Of a stretch of 64,000 bases of DNA, positions 48,429 to 62,300 are shown piece after piece. Position 1 is the stretch's first letter, and each line of letters begins with the position of its first letter. Origin of the DNA: Omphiscola glabra (taxonomy: Eukaryota; Mollusca; Gastropoda; Lymnaeidae). The position numbers were made by a program, and so were the translations under genes. The notes under the pieces were generated by a model. That model searched no databases, had not been told where the DNA came from, and saw nothing but the letters and a program-made list of their open reading frames with translations. The stretch is taken from contig OZ024811.1 in assembly GCA_964017045.1 (NCBI GenBank), positions 14,894,812 through 14,958,811 on the forward strand, given 5' to 3'.

Positions 48429-49220
48429 GGGAGCTCACTTATCCCAACAATTAAAAGAAATCTGTTATATGTGTGTGTATGTTTCTATGCATGTATGCGT
48501 GCGTGTACGGGGAATTATAGTTTAAAATTATTTTCAGGAATGCAATTAATTATACGACTGAATCTTGTGTTCCGTGTACGTCATAAGTTGCTAGGAAGCC
48601 ATGAAGCTCATTACAGATTTTAAGATGCCCAATGTTATAATTTTCGTTATTCGTTAACATTTCATGTCAAGCCCACATTAACAGTTAACACATTTTAATC
48701 AAAATAGTTTCATAATTTATTAAAAAATACGATTATATTATACATGTAAAAAAAATAAAAATATTCCAATGTTTAGAGACTAATTTCCCACATGCTAACA
48801 GGCTGCTATTTCAATCAAGTTTCAAAAAGTTAAATCAATTAATAATGATTTTATAAAAATCAATTGAAACTGTTTGCTGAGTGGTATAAGTCATTTTTAA
48901 GATCCACATAATTTCCTTTGGCATCTCAGAATGTCGATTAATCCATCGTAAATTGTGAGAATCACACGGTATACCTCTATTCAAACGGTCAATTGATAGT
49001 CCATGTTTGAATCAATTCAATGTAATTTTTTTTTTATGTCATGGTATCCCCTTAACATGCGGTCAGGTTAGGAATAACCTTGTAATTGTAAGCAATAAAA
49101 TCAGCTCATCGCTGTCACCCATAATTTGTCAGTGTTATTATTAATGATTAATTTAACACATGGACTTCAAGCTCATCCTTTTGGTTTTGGTTTTCCTTGA
49201 CGTCCTTCTCTTCGTTACTG
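48429..49220. other. Convergent spacer, AT-rich, nothing recognised
   Basis: Probably part of gene B's 3' UTR or downstream region; an aataaa motif occurs at ~49096. No gene or element recognised. Confidence 0.4.
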
Positions 49221-49244
49221 AACTGTAACTAATTTAAAAAAGAA

Positions 49245-50385
49245 AAAAATTCATCACACCTCTTCTTCTTCTTCTTCTATGTTTTGAAGGCCCACGATCA
49301 ATGGATTGATCATTATGGCTCCTATGGTTCAGAGTGGTTCGCGATGTTAATGTGCGTGGTTTTTTAAGGGGATAATTCACTGGTTGCAAGACAGGAGACA
49401 AGAGCCGCAAATGTGTCAGGTGTAGTCGACGCAACTGTTGTTTTTGTAAGATTGTTCCATTCCTTTATTGTCTTTGGAAGGAATGAGGAGCTCCTGTACT
49501 GAGTTCTTGTTTTTAAAAGTCGAAACTGTTTGTCGTGACCTCTTCGCTGTCTGGGGGGGGGGGAGATTGACGAGTTTCTGTTTGATACTGGAGCAGTGGA
49601 CCAGCCCATTATTGATCTTGTACAACATGGAGAGCCTAGATAGTCGTCGTCGTTCTTCCAACGGTGACCACCCTAATGTTTCCAGCATGCTGCCAACACT
49701 AGAGGTGTTTCTGCAGCGGTTCATGACAAAGCGTGCTGCCCGTCGTTGGACCGCCTACAACCTGTCGATGCTCTTCTGGGTAAATGGGTCCCAGACTGAG
49801 GATGCGTACTCTAAAAGCGGCCGGACAAAGGCTTTATAGGGTTTTTCTTTCACGCTTGAGTTGCCAATCTTCAGATTTCGTCTTAGGAACCCCAGGGTCT
49901 TGTTTGCCCGATTGCACACATTGTTAATATGCTCGTCCCAGCGGACTTCTCTTTGGACGGTAACACCTAGGTACTTTACGGAGGAAACTGGCTCTAGAAT
50001 ATGGCCATGCAATTCGTAAAGGTGGTGTAGAAGGGATCTGCTTCTGGAGACTGACAGTTTCTGGCACTTGACGGGATGAAATCCCATGTCCCAGCTCATC
50101 TCCCACTCGGCTAACCGATTGAGGTCCTGTTGCAGCTGGTCCTGGTCAGAACTGTTGGTGATCGTTCTATACACCGCCGTGTCATCTGCGAACAGTCTTG
50201 CTTGGGAGGTCAGCTTCTCTGTCAGTTACTCTTGTAACCAGTGAAATATCCTCATCAACACCATGCACAGAAACATTGCAAATCCCATCTACATTCACAG
50301 GAGCCATAATGATCAATAAATTGATCGTTGGCCCTTAGTATATAGAAGAAGAAGAAGAGAGTTTGAAGAGGGGGTAATGAATAGA
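49245..50385. mobile_element. LINE fragment flanked by ~60-bp inverted repeats
   Basis: tcttcttcttctatg, ccacgatcaatggattgatc and attatggctcct at 49261-49325 are mirrored at 50300-50360. Between them, on the minus strand, lies CR1-like reverse transcriptase sequence. Confidence 0.75.
49364..50220 (-). mobile_element. CR1-like LINE reverse transcriptase C-terminal fragment
   Basis: Minus-strand frames give VSSVKYLGVTVQREVRWDEH, RRNLKIGNSSVKEKPYKAF, VRPLLEYASSVWDP, then after a frameshift NRCRNTSSVGSMLETLGW and LPPPQ...; typical CR1-type C-terminus. Frameshifts and stops show it is inactive. Confidence 0.87.
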
Positions 50386-51893
50386 AAGTTGTTTTCTCTT
50401 CATTCGTCCTGTCTGCTGTGGAAGGCTCTTAGCCGAAACGTTCTTCCTCTATTGTCCACGTCTTTCTATTTCAAGCTTCAACATAACTTGTTCCTTTAAT
50501 GCTTTCGAATAGAAACGATCAATTTCCGTCGAAACGGAACTAAGATTTTTAAGAACAGTTTTCGACAGTTCTTATTAATTGTTTTTCTTTTTCTTTCAAA
50601 GGTTATATATATTTTTACTCCTGTTACAAACATTTGTTTTGCATTGCAAAAAAAAAAAACAAAAACCCAACAATTTCTCATTGTACTATTCATTAATAAT
50701 TGTTGTGCGCGTCTATTTTAATTTCTTCGCATACATTTATATAGGCACTTCAACCCTTGGTGAATGAAAGCTTTAAAATTCGATTTCATAAGGGATGGAC
50801 CTCGTTGACAGATTTAAGACTGGATCTCAGTGGATACCTGGGGCTATTGAATGTCTGACGTAGCCATACGGGACGCACCGTGCGTCATATCTGCATGTAG
50901 TTACACAGACAGTGTAGCATTTTTTGCAATAGCCCAGAAATCGTTTATAAAGTAATTAGGCGTATTCATGTAGCTACAGATAAAGTGTACTAGTTCTGTG
51001 TCGTGGAACATGAAATGTGTAACATTTTTGGTAAAAATGTTTAAAAATTATTATTAATAAATTATTATTATTATTACCGGTACTTTCTAAAAGCCGCAAA
51101 ATGTTCATGAAGCATTGTAATATTATTACTTCCCAAAACCCGCCCAAACAAGGGCGGCAGCAATGCGTGAACTGCCCATCTGCTAAAGCTACTTGACCAA
51201 CATGCCTTCAAGAAACGCACTTTATGAAAATCCTTATCAGTGCTAGCTTCTTGGAATTGTATTTTTGCGCGTCTTTTGAACGCAGCGATACAGCCATACC
51301 TACCTACCTACCTACTTAGAGATTTATCACTTGTGATTTCATTTTTGGTGGAAAATCTTTAAACATTATTATTAATTAAACGTAAAAACATGAGGTCGCT
51401 TTTAAAAATTGACTTGCTAATTTGGCTCGGCTGTTCTTGACTGTGTGGATGAAGCTAGTTCGTATAACCTGCTAACGTAACGGACTTACCATCTACTTAA
51501 TTTTTTTTTTGTTGACAAAACCTGCACCCAGCTAAAGCACTTTATAAGAATACCAGTTAGTGCAACCCCAAATGCCCCCACGGTACGCTATCCTCTTAAG
51601 TGGGGTATATTCATACTCTAATGTACCCCCACCTTTTTTTTTACACCGCACATTTCTTTACACCATTTTTCAATTGAGAATTCTTCTGTTTAAGTAAACT
51701 TTAAGTTTAAACAAAAGAAAATATTGCGCACCCAAGCACTTGAGGTATTGGTAAGAATCTCATTTAGAATTTAGAGCAGTTATCGGGAATTTTATTTTGC
51801 GCGCTATTGAACTCACCATTACACCGTACCTTCTTTGATACCTAGAGAATTGTATCGGTTGATATAAATATTTACCAAAAAAAGCAGATAAAT

Positions 51894-52147
51894 AATTGAA
51901 GGGCCGAGTAGAAAAAGTACTTAAGTGTATTTTTGAAGTTTTGAGAAAAATGAGTTTAAAATATTTAAATTCTAATTTAGATACAATAAAATCTGCTCGA
52001 GGTAACTCTGAATCAAACACTTATGGACATTTTTCATGAATGATATTTACAGGAATGATTCAAGGGAAGTACTCAAATATAATGCCTGTCTTAACTCATT
52101 TTTGGAAAATTGTAACTTAAGTACTTTTTCTACTCAGCCCTTCAATT
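51894..52147. mobile_element. 254-bp MITE related to 38951-39209
   Basis: Inverted ends aattgaagggc..gagtagaaaaagtacttaag and its mirror; AATT at both edges; shares aattgaag and aaagtacttaagt with the intron 13 copy. Confidence 0.88.
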
Positions 52148-52149
52148 GT

Positions 52150-53128
52150 AAAATTGAAGCGTTTTTTTCCCGCAATTAGTTTCGTACAAATTCATGTTTG
52201 AATAAACCTACGTCAGTCCTCTTATTTTATACGCCAGAGTGGCCCGCTCTTTGTGGATTAGCCTTTTTTTATACCATCCTTAAGTATGGAAGGGGAAAAA
52301 AATGACGCAAAAGACAAAATAGCATGTTGGGGCAGAGCCATCGATCCGATACTCAAGGAATGTAAGTTTTAATCCATGGGCGGAGTGGAAACAGTAAAGA
52401 CACACGGCTTGACGAGCAGTCAGTCTCGCGTCAATATATAACAGGCATCAATCACTTAACGGGTAGCAGAGAAAGTTTGGGGGAACACTTGCATTTTGAG
52501 AATCCTTCTAAGGCCTTTATGCGCTGTAGGTGGTATCCAAGTAGTTGTCTCTACATTGAGTGTTTTTTATAATGTGGCAATACATTATACTCCAAAATAT
52601 ACAACAAAATAAGGACATATCTTCTTCTTGCTATCTTAAACTCTGATAGAAGGACTTTTAAATACACAAAATTCAGCGGAAAGTTTTTTTTTAGAGAAAC
52701 ATATTTGGTTTTGAAATGGAAATCTAGAGAGATAAAAAACGTATTTTTTCTAAACTAATTTGATATTACAAAAAGCTGCTTGTGAGAGTTCCAAATAAAA
52801 AAAGATTTTTTTTTCCCCTCAAAAATTTAAAGAAGCATTAAGTTTTAAAGTTCACCAACTTGTTGAGCGTCGTCAGAATGCAGTGGAGCTAATTCTTTTC
52901 TCAGGTCAATACCCAATGTGTAGAAGCTTTAATTCTCAACAAGACACACACAAGGGAATTCAGGAAATCACGGATTTTTTAAGGCAAAAAAAAGCACAAA
53001 AGAATAAGAAATGCTTTTATTAGTTGTATTTTATTTTATTTTTTTTTGGGGGGGGGGGGGGTGGTGGTGTTATTTTGAGATCCAAAAGAGGGTAGGTCGC
53101 TGAAAACTTTTAGAATCCCTGCTTCATA
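52150..53128. other. Convergent spacer downstream of gene C
   Basis: AT-rich with a G12 run at 53049-53061; candidate poly(A) signals for gene C on the minus strand at 53016-53040. Nothing else recognised. Confidence 0.5.
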
Positions 53129-53315
53129 TCAACTTGTTTGCTGCAAAGTTGAAGTTGCTCCGGAAACAACCGTGCCCGTCGCGGTGCCCGTCTCGGCTGT
53201 CACCACCGTGGTTGTCGTGGCAACGGATGCCCTTCTGCTGATGGGTTCTTTTATCCCGAAGTTCTGATCTTCGCCCTCTGCAGAGACCTTGACCCGATGG
53301 AACTGCCCGTGACCC
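53129..53315 (-). CDS. Gene C terminal exon: long cytoplasmic tail
   Basis: 187 nt, acceptor tcacag, stop TGA at 53131-53129. Reads GHGQFHRVKVSAEGEDQ, a basic-Ser stretch ISRRASVATTTT (RRAS resembles a basophilic kinase site), then a Thr/Gly/Val-rich end LQQTS. GC-rich against an AT-rich flank. AATAAA on this strand occurs just downstream, for example at 53016-53021. Confidence 0.82.
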
Positions 53316-56300
53316 CTGTGACCCGGAAGATGAAACAGAAAAACATTATTTTAAATTAAAAAAAATATGTTTGGTATTAAAGCTAAGCTGAGCTGGAGCC
53401 AATGTAGGTAACGCTATTTAGCTAGTGAAGAGTTGCATTGAATTGAAGGTGAAGCATTGGTGTTCTGTAGCAGTGTCGCTAAAACTATTTTGGCATTAAC
53501 CAGCCTAAGAGCGCGCTGATATTTACTTCCTTGTATCAAGAAGAAAATTTGTTTTGTTTTTTATTAATACAGCGCATTGCAGCATAAGCTTATAGACGTC
53601 TGGTGATTCTTATTTAGAGTTTTAAACTAGTCCTCTCGATATTTTCACGTCATGTTGATTGTTCAACAGGTGCGTTTTCAGTTGGGAAATAATTTTATTT
53701 TTTAAAAACTTTTCGACGAAGAAGGCTTAAAGACGGCATCAAATTTTGAGTAAGTAATTTTTGAAACTATATCAAATGTTAAATTATTTGATCATTGAAC
53801 TGAATAGATTTTAAAAAAATAATAATAAGATGTATTTTTTACGCATTCTAGGCTACCGTGTTTTAAAATCTGGGCTAAAATGGTCATATGCATATATTTG
53901 CAAATGAATTTTAAATGAGTACATTTAATGAGACTGACTGTAATATTAAAATGTTTAACCGCATTCTGTAAGTTTAAAAAACAAATCTTTCTTTGCGAGT
54001 GTGAAATAATAAATAAGCCTGTTCAAAGAAAAAAAACTAATCAATCTTGTAAATTGTTTTACAACGCATGCTTCTCGAATGGGCATTATGTAAACAAATC
54101 TGATGCTCATTCTTAATCGTAGATGTGATGTACACAACAATGCGGGGAATGATCAAGATTCAAGAAAAATTTCCGTCTTATGTCTTGTCTTACAGCGCAA
54201 TATTCAGCAATCTTTAACATGTACACTATGCTTTTGCTGCTTTTACTTACACGTAGATGTACACAACCGTGAATGATGCACAATATTCCTTTGACACTAG
54301 TACTAACACTTAGATGTGCATGCCAATGCGGGATGTACAAAATACTTTTGATACTTGTACCTACACGAAGTAGTACACACCGCTGAAGGGTGCACAATAT
54401 AATTGTGGCGTGCGTACTTACACGTAGACGTACACACCGATGCAGGGAATGATCCAGAAAATGATAAGAACATAGACCTGCGCTTGGATTCCAACTGGAA
54501 AAGAAATTAAAATTCGAAATTTAAGCGTATACTCTCTCTCGTTGAAATGAAAGAATTTCAACCAAAATTAAATTATGAAGTAAAGAGAATGTTCAAGAAA
54601 TGAGAAGAAATCAAGCAGAGGAGACACTTATTCTGGCTTCAATCTTTTTTACAAAGAATTTAAGGAAAGTTAAATTGATTGGAGACATGAGAGAAAAGAA
54701 GAAAAAAGCGGAAGAGAAATGATAAAGATATGTCTTTAAAAAGGGGCGGAAGAAATCGGAAGTTAAGAAGGGGAGATAAAACAGATCAGGATTACTACAG
54801 TGAAGATGGCATACCTTTAAGTATTGACAAACCGAAACAAAATAAAATTTAAGTTATTTTTTTTTAAATCGTTAAGACTTGAAGCGGTTTTTCGTATAAA
54901 TTGTCAACAAATTAGTAAATTTTTACGGGACGTTAAATGATATATATTAAAACAAAATAAAAGCAGATTTTGATTATTTTTTGAGAAGTTTTGCGCCTGA
55001 ACAACTGTTCTCTCATTCAAGATATATCATTTCCCTGTAGTTTAAAAAATTGGTTCATCTAAATATTTACCTGTCGATTTATATTATATATATATATATA
55101 TATATATTAAAGTCTGTTATTTATGTAAAACTAGATACTCATTTAAAGACATCGTGACTTACGTCCACACGAACCAATGACGCGATCAGCGCAATCCTCC
55201 CCACACTTATCCAGGCAGTCAAGCTTGCAGTCGATGCCGTACTCAAATTGATCACACCCTGGAACAGGTATGGAGATACAGATACAGGGCCGCAGTTACA
55301 GTGCTGCAGTTATAGTGCTGCAGTGACAGGGCTGCAGTTACAGGGCTGCAATTACAGAGCTGCAGTTACAGAGCCACAGTTACAGTGCTACAGTTACAGT
55401 GCTACAGTTACAGTGCTACAGTTACAGTGCTACAGTTACAGTGCTACAGTTACAGTGCCACAGTTACAGTGCTACAGTTATAGTTACAGGGCTACAGTGA
55501 CAGAGCTACAGTGACAGAGCTACAGTGACAGAGCTACATTTACAGAGCTACAGTTACAGAGCTACATTTACAGAACTACAGTTACAGTGATACAGTTACA
55601 GTGATACAGTAAAAGTGCTACAGTTACAGTGCTGCAGTGACAGTGCTACAGTTACGCGATTCAGAGAAGAGGCTTTGCTTATTTCATATTAAAACTTTGA
55701 TGGATTTTTGGATAACCATATGATGGGCGTTTGGGTGGATCGATGGATGAACACAAAGAGGATCAATGAATAGATCACATTATATATGCATGGATAGGTC
55801 ATTCAATGGATGGTTCATTCAATGGATCGGTCATTCAATGGATGGGTCATCCAATGGATTGGTCATTTAATGTATGGTTCATTCAATGGATCGGTCATTC
55901 AATGGATGGGTCATTCAATGGATGGATCATTCAATGGATGGGTCATTCAATGGATAGGTCATTCAATGGATAGATCATTCAATGGATGGGTCATTCAATT
56001 GATGCATTTTGGCTGGTTTGGTCAAGGATTGTTTCTTGGTGATATGCATAAATAAATAGTTGAGTATAAAGATCGAAATTTGATATATGGATGTGTGGAT
56101 CTATTATTGGTTGCATGGATCGATATTGATACATCTATGTGGATATCGAATTTGAATTTCTGGATCGATACTGGATATATAGTCAGTTGGATTGATGGTT
56201 TTATGTGCGTTGCGACTGTTGGATGTACGGATGGATATTTGAAAAATGGATGGTTGGATTGGAGTTTGTACTGGTGTTTGCATTGGTGATTGGATGTGTG

Positions 56301-59300
56301 GATCGATTGCTGGATGAATGGATTCAATGTATGGATCGATGCAAGAATAGACAAACGGATGAAGGGATGCAAACATAATCTCTGGTTCTTACAACGAGTG
56401 CAGGAGGCGTTGGGAAACTTGTACCCTGGCTTGCACACTGCGCACGTCCCCTCAAACTTATCACAGTCGGGATCACAGTTGGCACAGTCAGAGCTGCAGT
56501 TGAGACCCCACTTGCCGATATCACACGCTGAAAAAAACTATTTATGTTAAGCCCGTTTTTAAGGAGGGTTTTTTTACTTGGGTTTTTTTTTTTTTCCATT
56601 CACAATAAATATTCCGGTTAAAAAAAAAAGAGCTATGCACTTTCCGGATACAGGACAGGACAGACTGAAAGTATGCCGGATTGTAGAGCTGCAGAAGTCA
56701 TATACAGGTGCAGGCGGTGTCAAGGGTATGAGAATCACTTTTGTGAAATCGTAAAGTAGTAATTATTTCATATCTCAGGCATTCTTATCATAACAATTCA
56801 TTGAAGGAAACATGGCAATGGCAGTAGCAAACACAAGCAAGTTAACATTTTTAACATGTGCTTACTATTGCGACTCTCTAATTACACCTTTACACGTAGC
56901 AAAAATGTCAACATCAGTAATTCATGTGGACAGCCCAGACATAAATTGTCCAGTCTACTACTGCTAAGCTCTCAAGGAGGCGGGATATTTCACTTGTCCG
57001 ACGCTTGGTAGAAACCGTGCCAATTTTTTCCCCAGTTAAACTCTGCCCACTCAGATAGCAATTGTTTCCCCAAGACTAAACACACAGTCAACCCCAAAAA
57101 GTAACTTGAGTAATACGCCACAAAACAAATTATTACACATTGCTTCAATTAAATTTACCCTTAACTTTGTCAAATAAAAATCACAGGCTTCACACCAAAA
57201 CTCATGGAAACTCTCACCTCTTCAACAAAATCAAAACCCTTCAATAAGTTTAAAGTTTGAGCACTCCCGGCTCTCATGACATAATAAACAATTTACATCA
57301 CACATATCATAAACAACACAATTTCTCTACCCTAATCTCACCTCAGGGAGAAAGCTCATCTCCTCCATTGACTCCATGTGAACAAGGTCAACACCGTTAC
57401 CCACAACAAGACTGTCTGAGTCTGAGATGGATTCAAAACCACCACGGTTCTCAAACCTTGGGCAGCCCGTGTCTCCGACCCTACAAACTTCAACCATTGG
57501 ACTACGACACTCGTAGCTCCATGTGAAGCAATTTTCAATGAACTCCACCTTGTAGAATTTACGTCTCCGTCTTTGGACTCTCCAAACTCACGACCTCCAA
57601 TTTGTTATACCCGTAGTTTCGTCCACGTCTTATCCTTTTTGAAATCTCGTAAAAAATACCGATTTTTCTCCACTAAACAAATTGCAGTGGTGAATGGGCG
57701 ATGCACAGCTCCGGACGGGTACACAGCAGCAGCGGGATGCGGCAACAGCCGACGGGATGATGCTTCGGATGGCCATCCGTACTAAGGACGGACGGGTGAC
57801 ACGGACGGGTCCCCAATGACGAGCTATCGATCTCTGAGGTCGACGATCTATCTACTCTTATTGTCGGATGACACGTATGGTCTCTCCAAGCTCCTCTGGC
57901 TAATTCAGCGTATTCTATATGTAAGTCCAATGCTCTACAACTCTGACTCCATCATATAACACTATAAGTCTATTAATGTCTTTACATATTAATGGTCCTT
58001 TTTTCATTGCCTCCAAATCCAAGTGATACGCAGAAATGGTCACGACTTCACAATACGTCCGACAGACACAAACACACAACGCTCGTCTCCGTGAATATAA
58101 TACAATCCCCTGACTATGACACAGCTCTCGTCAATCACCCAAAGCTCTTTATAATATATACTCTCTCTCCCATCATTGACAATCTCATGCCTTGTTCACT
58201 CATGCTTGCACTATTTCAGGTGACTATCATGTACTGTAATCTCAAATATCACCACAGTGATTCTTACACCATTGACAGACGGCTCACCGGTCGACCAAGA
58301 CTGAGATGGATCGACGATGTGGGGAAGGACTTACACCAGTTGGGGGTTCGCGCGTGGAGGCGGAAAGCCATGGAGCGATCCGAATGGAAGGATGCTGTGG
58401 AGCAGGCCAGGGCCCTACATGGGCTGTAGCTCCACTGATGATGACATGACTTACATGATACGGCTGTGTGCCATTCTTATCTGAACACTAACTAACCGAG
58501 TGGCGTAACTGTAGGTTGAAAGCGCGGAAAATACCCCAGCATGCAAGATCAAGAGCAGAGTAACTACATTGCTTAATTGGCTTTAAAATAATTGTGAATG
58601 AATTTCTTTTTTAAAAATTACAGAAGAGCGTTGACTTTCCGAAATAATATTATCCGAAATTTGATTATCCGAACTCTCCTGCCTCTTATTCGTATTATTA
58701 TGTTACGCCTTATGAATAACAGGAGGCATTGTGACATAGCAATAGAGTGTTTAAAAAAAGTAGACCCTTCCCGGGTGAGGTTTTTACCATAGATGCAAGT
58801 CATCTATTTTTGTGGAAACGACCGAAACACTACACCGTATGGTTAATACACTGTGCAACAACAAAAAACACAAAACACAAATACCTAAGTATAAAGTTAG
58901 GATATGTTGTATCCTACGAAGTTGTGTCTTTAAGGGAAACTAAAAAAGTCTACCTAAAAAGGGCAACCCAAAAAGGTAAGACAAAAAAGGGTAACCTAAG
59001 AAAGGAAACTTAAAGTACGGTGACCTAAAGAAAGGCAACCTAAAGAAAGGCAACCTAAAATGTCCAGTCTAAAGAAAGGAACTTTAAAAATGGCAACCTC
59101 ATAAAGGCAACCTAAAAATAAGGCAACCTTAAAAAAACAACCTCAATAAAAAGTCAACAAAATCCCTTATGTTCCCAATTGCTTCGGAAAATTGACGCTC
59201 GAATGTATTTCTAATTCGTTGCGAATGTCCCAACAGGTTTTTAGTTAGATTTATAAGAATTGTTTTTTTTTATAATCGCAGATAATATAGGATTTGAGTA

Positions 59301-62300
59301 AGAAATGAACTCACTTGCTGGGCACTTGGAATGTTTGTAGCATACACTGGGCTTGACCTCTTCACTGGCAGACTTACAATGCAATCCTTCGTTCACTGGC
59401 GCTGGGTCGTCACACTTCCTTGAGAAAAGACAAACATTATTTTTATGCTTTTCGATGGAGATAGACAAGAAGTTAAGATAAAGAACAGAGCAGTGGTCTC
59501 AGAAAAATGTCAGTAGCTAGTGGGGATATTCGACTAGAAAAAAATTAGTTCGTTTTTTAAGTTTTATTTCCTTTTTTTTAAAAAAAAAAAAACTAAATTT
59601 AAGCATTTCACATAATTCAGAACTTTTGTCCAGAATACTTTTTGATTTGTTTACAAGTATTATTATCTCTTTGGAAAAATAATAATTATGAAATTATATA
59701 CCTCGTTAAATTTCCGTCATTTTATACTATTCATGACGTGTATTAAGCATATAGACATACCTTGACCTAAATAATCTGGTATCTAAACAATTGTGACTAC
59801 AGCTCCACTGCGACCATTGTCCCCAGTTTCCGTTTTCTAGTATGAAATTCATATAGAAAAAAAAATGTTTACATAACAAAAAGAGTGTCGTAAACTTAAC
59901 AGCGTAATATAAATACAACAAGCATTACATTACACTACAAATTCCCACCAAGAAAATGACGGCGGCAATGTGTGAACATCCCATCTACTAAAAGCTACTT
60001 GACAAAAACTTGCATTCACGCAATGCACTTTATAAGAATCGCACTTTGTGCTAACTCCTGTGAATTATATTTTGCGCTCCTATTGAACAGAGCGTTACAG
60101 TTGGAGAATGTATTATTTGTGATATTGTAATGTACAGTGTTTTGTCATAAAAACGTAATAACTTCCTTGAGTTAACTTCATAAAAAATATTTGTATAGAT
60201 AAAAAGTACACGTTTTCATATTATAACTATGTTACAATTATAAAGATAACATTTACAATGTTGCATATATATTATAGATGTAAAAAGTTATTTTCTATAT
60301 CCTAAAGTTTGCCACCAGCATGTTACAAAGTGTAAGGTACAAAGATTTTCTACATATCGTCAAAGTACCAAGATTACTGTTTACATACCATAAAGTTAAA
60401 ATTATCATGTTACACATCATAAAGGTAACAAACCCCATGTTACACATCATAAAGGTAACAAACCCCATGTTACACATCATAAAGGTAACAAATCCCATGT
60501 TACACATCATAAAGGTAACAAACCCCATGTTACACATCAAAAAGGCAACAATCCCCACGTTACACACCATAGAGGTAACAAACCACATGTTACACATCAT
60601 AAACTCAACAATCCCCACGTTACATATCATAAAGGCAACAATCCCCACGTTACACATCATAAAGGCAACAACCCCAATGTTACTAACGTCGTGGTGGCTT
60701 CCCCAGGTCCTCGTCCACGAAGCCGTCCTTGTCATTATCTGCAGTGGAGTAGAAGAAACGTGTGTTTTACATGTTAGATTGAAGAGGGTGGTCGCTACTC
60801 CCTTATAGAAAGGTGGAGTCTTATTGAAATACTAACCTCTAATTTAGATGTATGATGTTACAGCTTTTCTGAGGCTATATATATATATATATATATATAT
60901 CACATATAACATGGATGACATGCAAACATGTGTCATATCTGGATTCGGTTTACTTAATGGTAGCAGTCATATTTTATTCATATAAAGTTTTCCGATTTCC
61001 ATCTTCACTCATTCGTCCGTCGGGTTCGTTGTCAATGATTCCTGTCTTACATGTGTTTTCTATGTCATAAATAACTTTTTTTTTTTTTTTAATAATCTTT
61101 CAAATTTTTACCACTTACCTAAGTAAACCATACGTCACTTCACTCCTCGTCGATTCTTTACTTACAGTAGTTTGTCGTAAAACCTACTTACTTATGTCAT
61201 CCTCTGTCACAAATCATATTATATATATATATATATATATATATACACTTGAGAACTATTTTGAAAAAATATGCCACAAACTATATCGTCTCTCTTGTTT
61301 TGACCATGCCTATCTATTTGATCCTCATGCTACTGGTCAATTCGTCTGTTACAAACAATGCTTACCTACTTTACCATCTTGCTCCTTGTCAATTCGTCTG
61401 TCACAAACAATGCTTACCTATTTTATCCTCTATCTCCTCGTCAATTCGTCTGTCACAATCGTTGTCAATCAGATCGCCAGGTACTGTTTGGCTTTGGGTA
61501 CAAGGCTGTCATTAGGAATAGAAACTACGTCAAGCGTTATAAGGATATTTTACTCACACATTTTTGTCAGTGTTTCTTTTAATATAATTGATTTAGTAAA
61601 TAGTGTTGTCAAATTGAAGAACGTGAAGAAAGTAGATGACTATATTAGTTATACCAAACAGTAAAGGCCGATTACTAAGATTCCTAGGAATGCGCTAAAT
61701 TTTCAAGGTCATGGTCACTGGTTTGGGGGGGGGGGACTGTAGATGGTAGGAGAGATTGTGTAAACCAACATGTGGTTTTGGCGGATAGTCATATAAAGGG
61801 AGCATGATTGTCCTGAATGTTGATATGCTAATAAGTATATAGGTGCATTTGTTGTTGGTCTTATACATAGACTTGTTGTTAGCCTCATAGATGTGGATAT
61901 TAATGGTCCTACAGTCGGGGTATATCGAAGGTCCGAATCGGGAGACATCTGGATGGCCCTACAACCGGATTTTGGTGTGCCTCTGCTAACAAAATCTTTA
62001 AACAAACATCATACAAATTTGCCTTTTCAAAGCTAACAGATTTTGTTTTCATTGAGTCTATCAGATCATCTAGTATTTGGAAAAAAAAAATTAACAATCT
62101 TGATTATTTTCCCAAACATGTGTATCAATAAGAGTCCATATTTGAATCAATTAAATCAAAACTCTTCACATGCTCCAGCGTTTCTCTCAGATTTTGCGTT
62201 ACGCTCTTTAAAAAATTTGTTAAAAAGGGAGAGTTTTCCTAACCATGTCCGCCTGATCCCCCACACTTACAATCCTACCCCATTTATTGGAGCTGCGATG

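Noticed and set aside
57257..57548. Overlapping open frames on both strands
   Set aside because: No homology recognised and no exon-like borders; more likely a SINE-like repeat.
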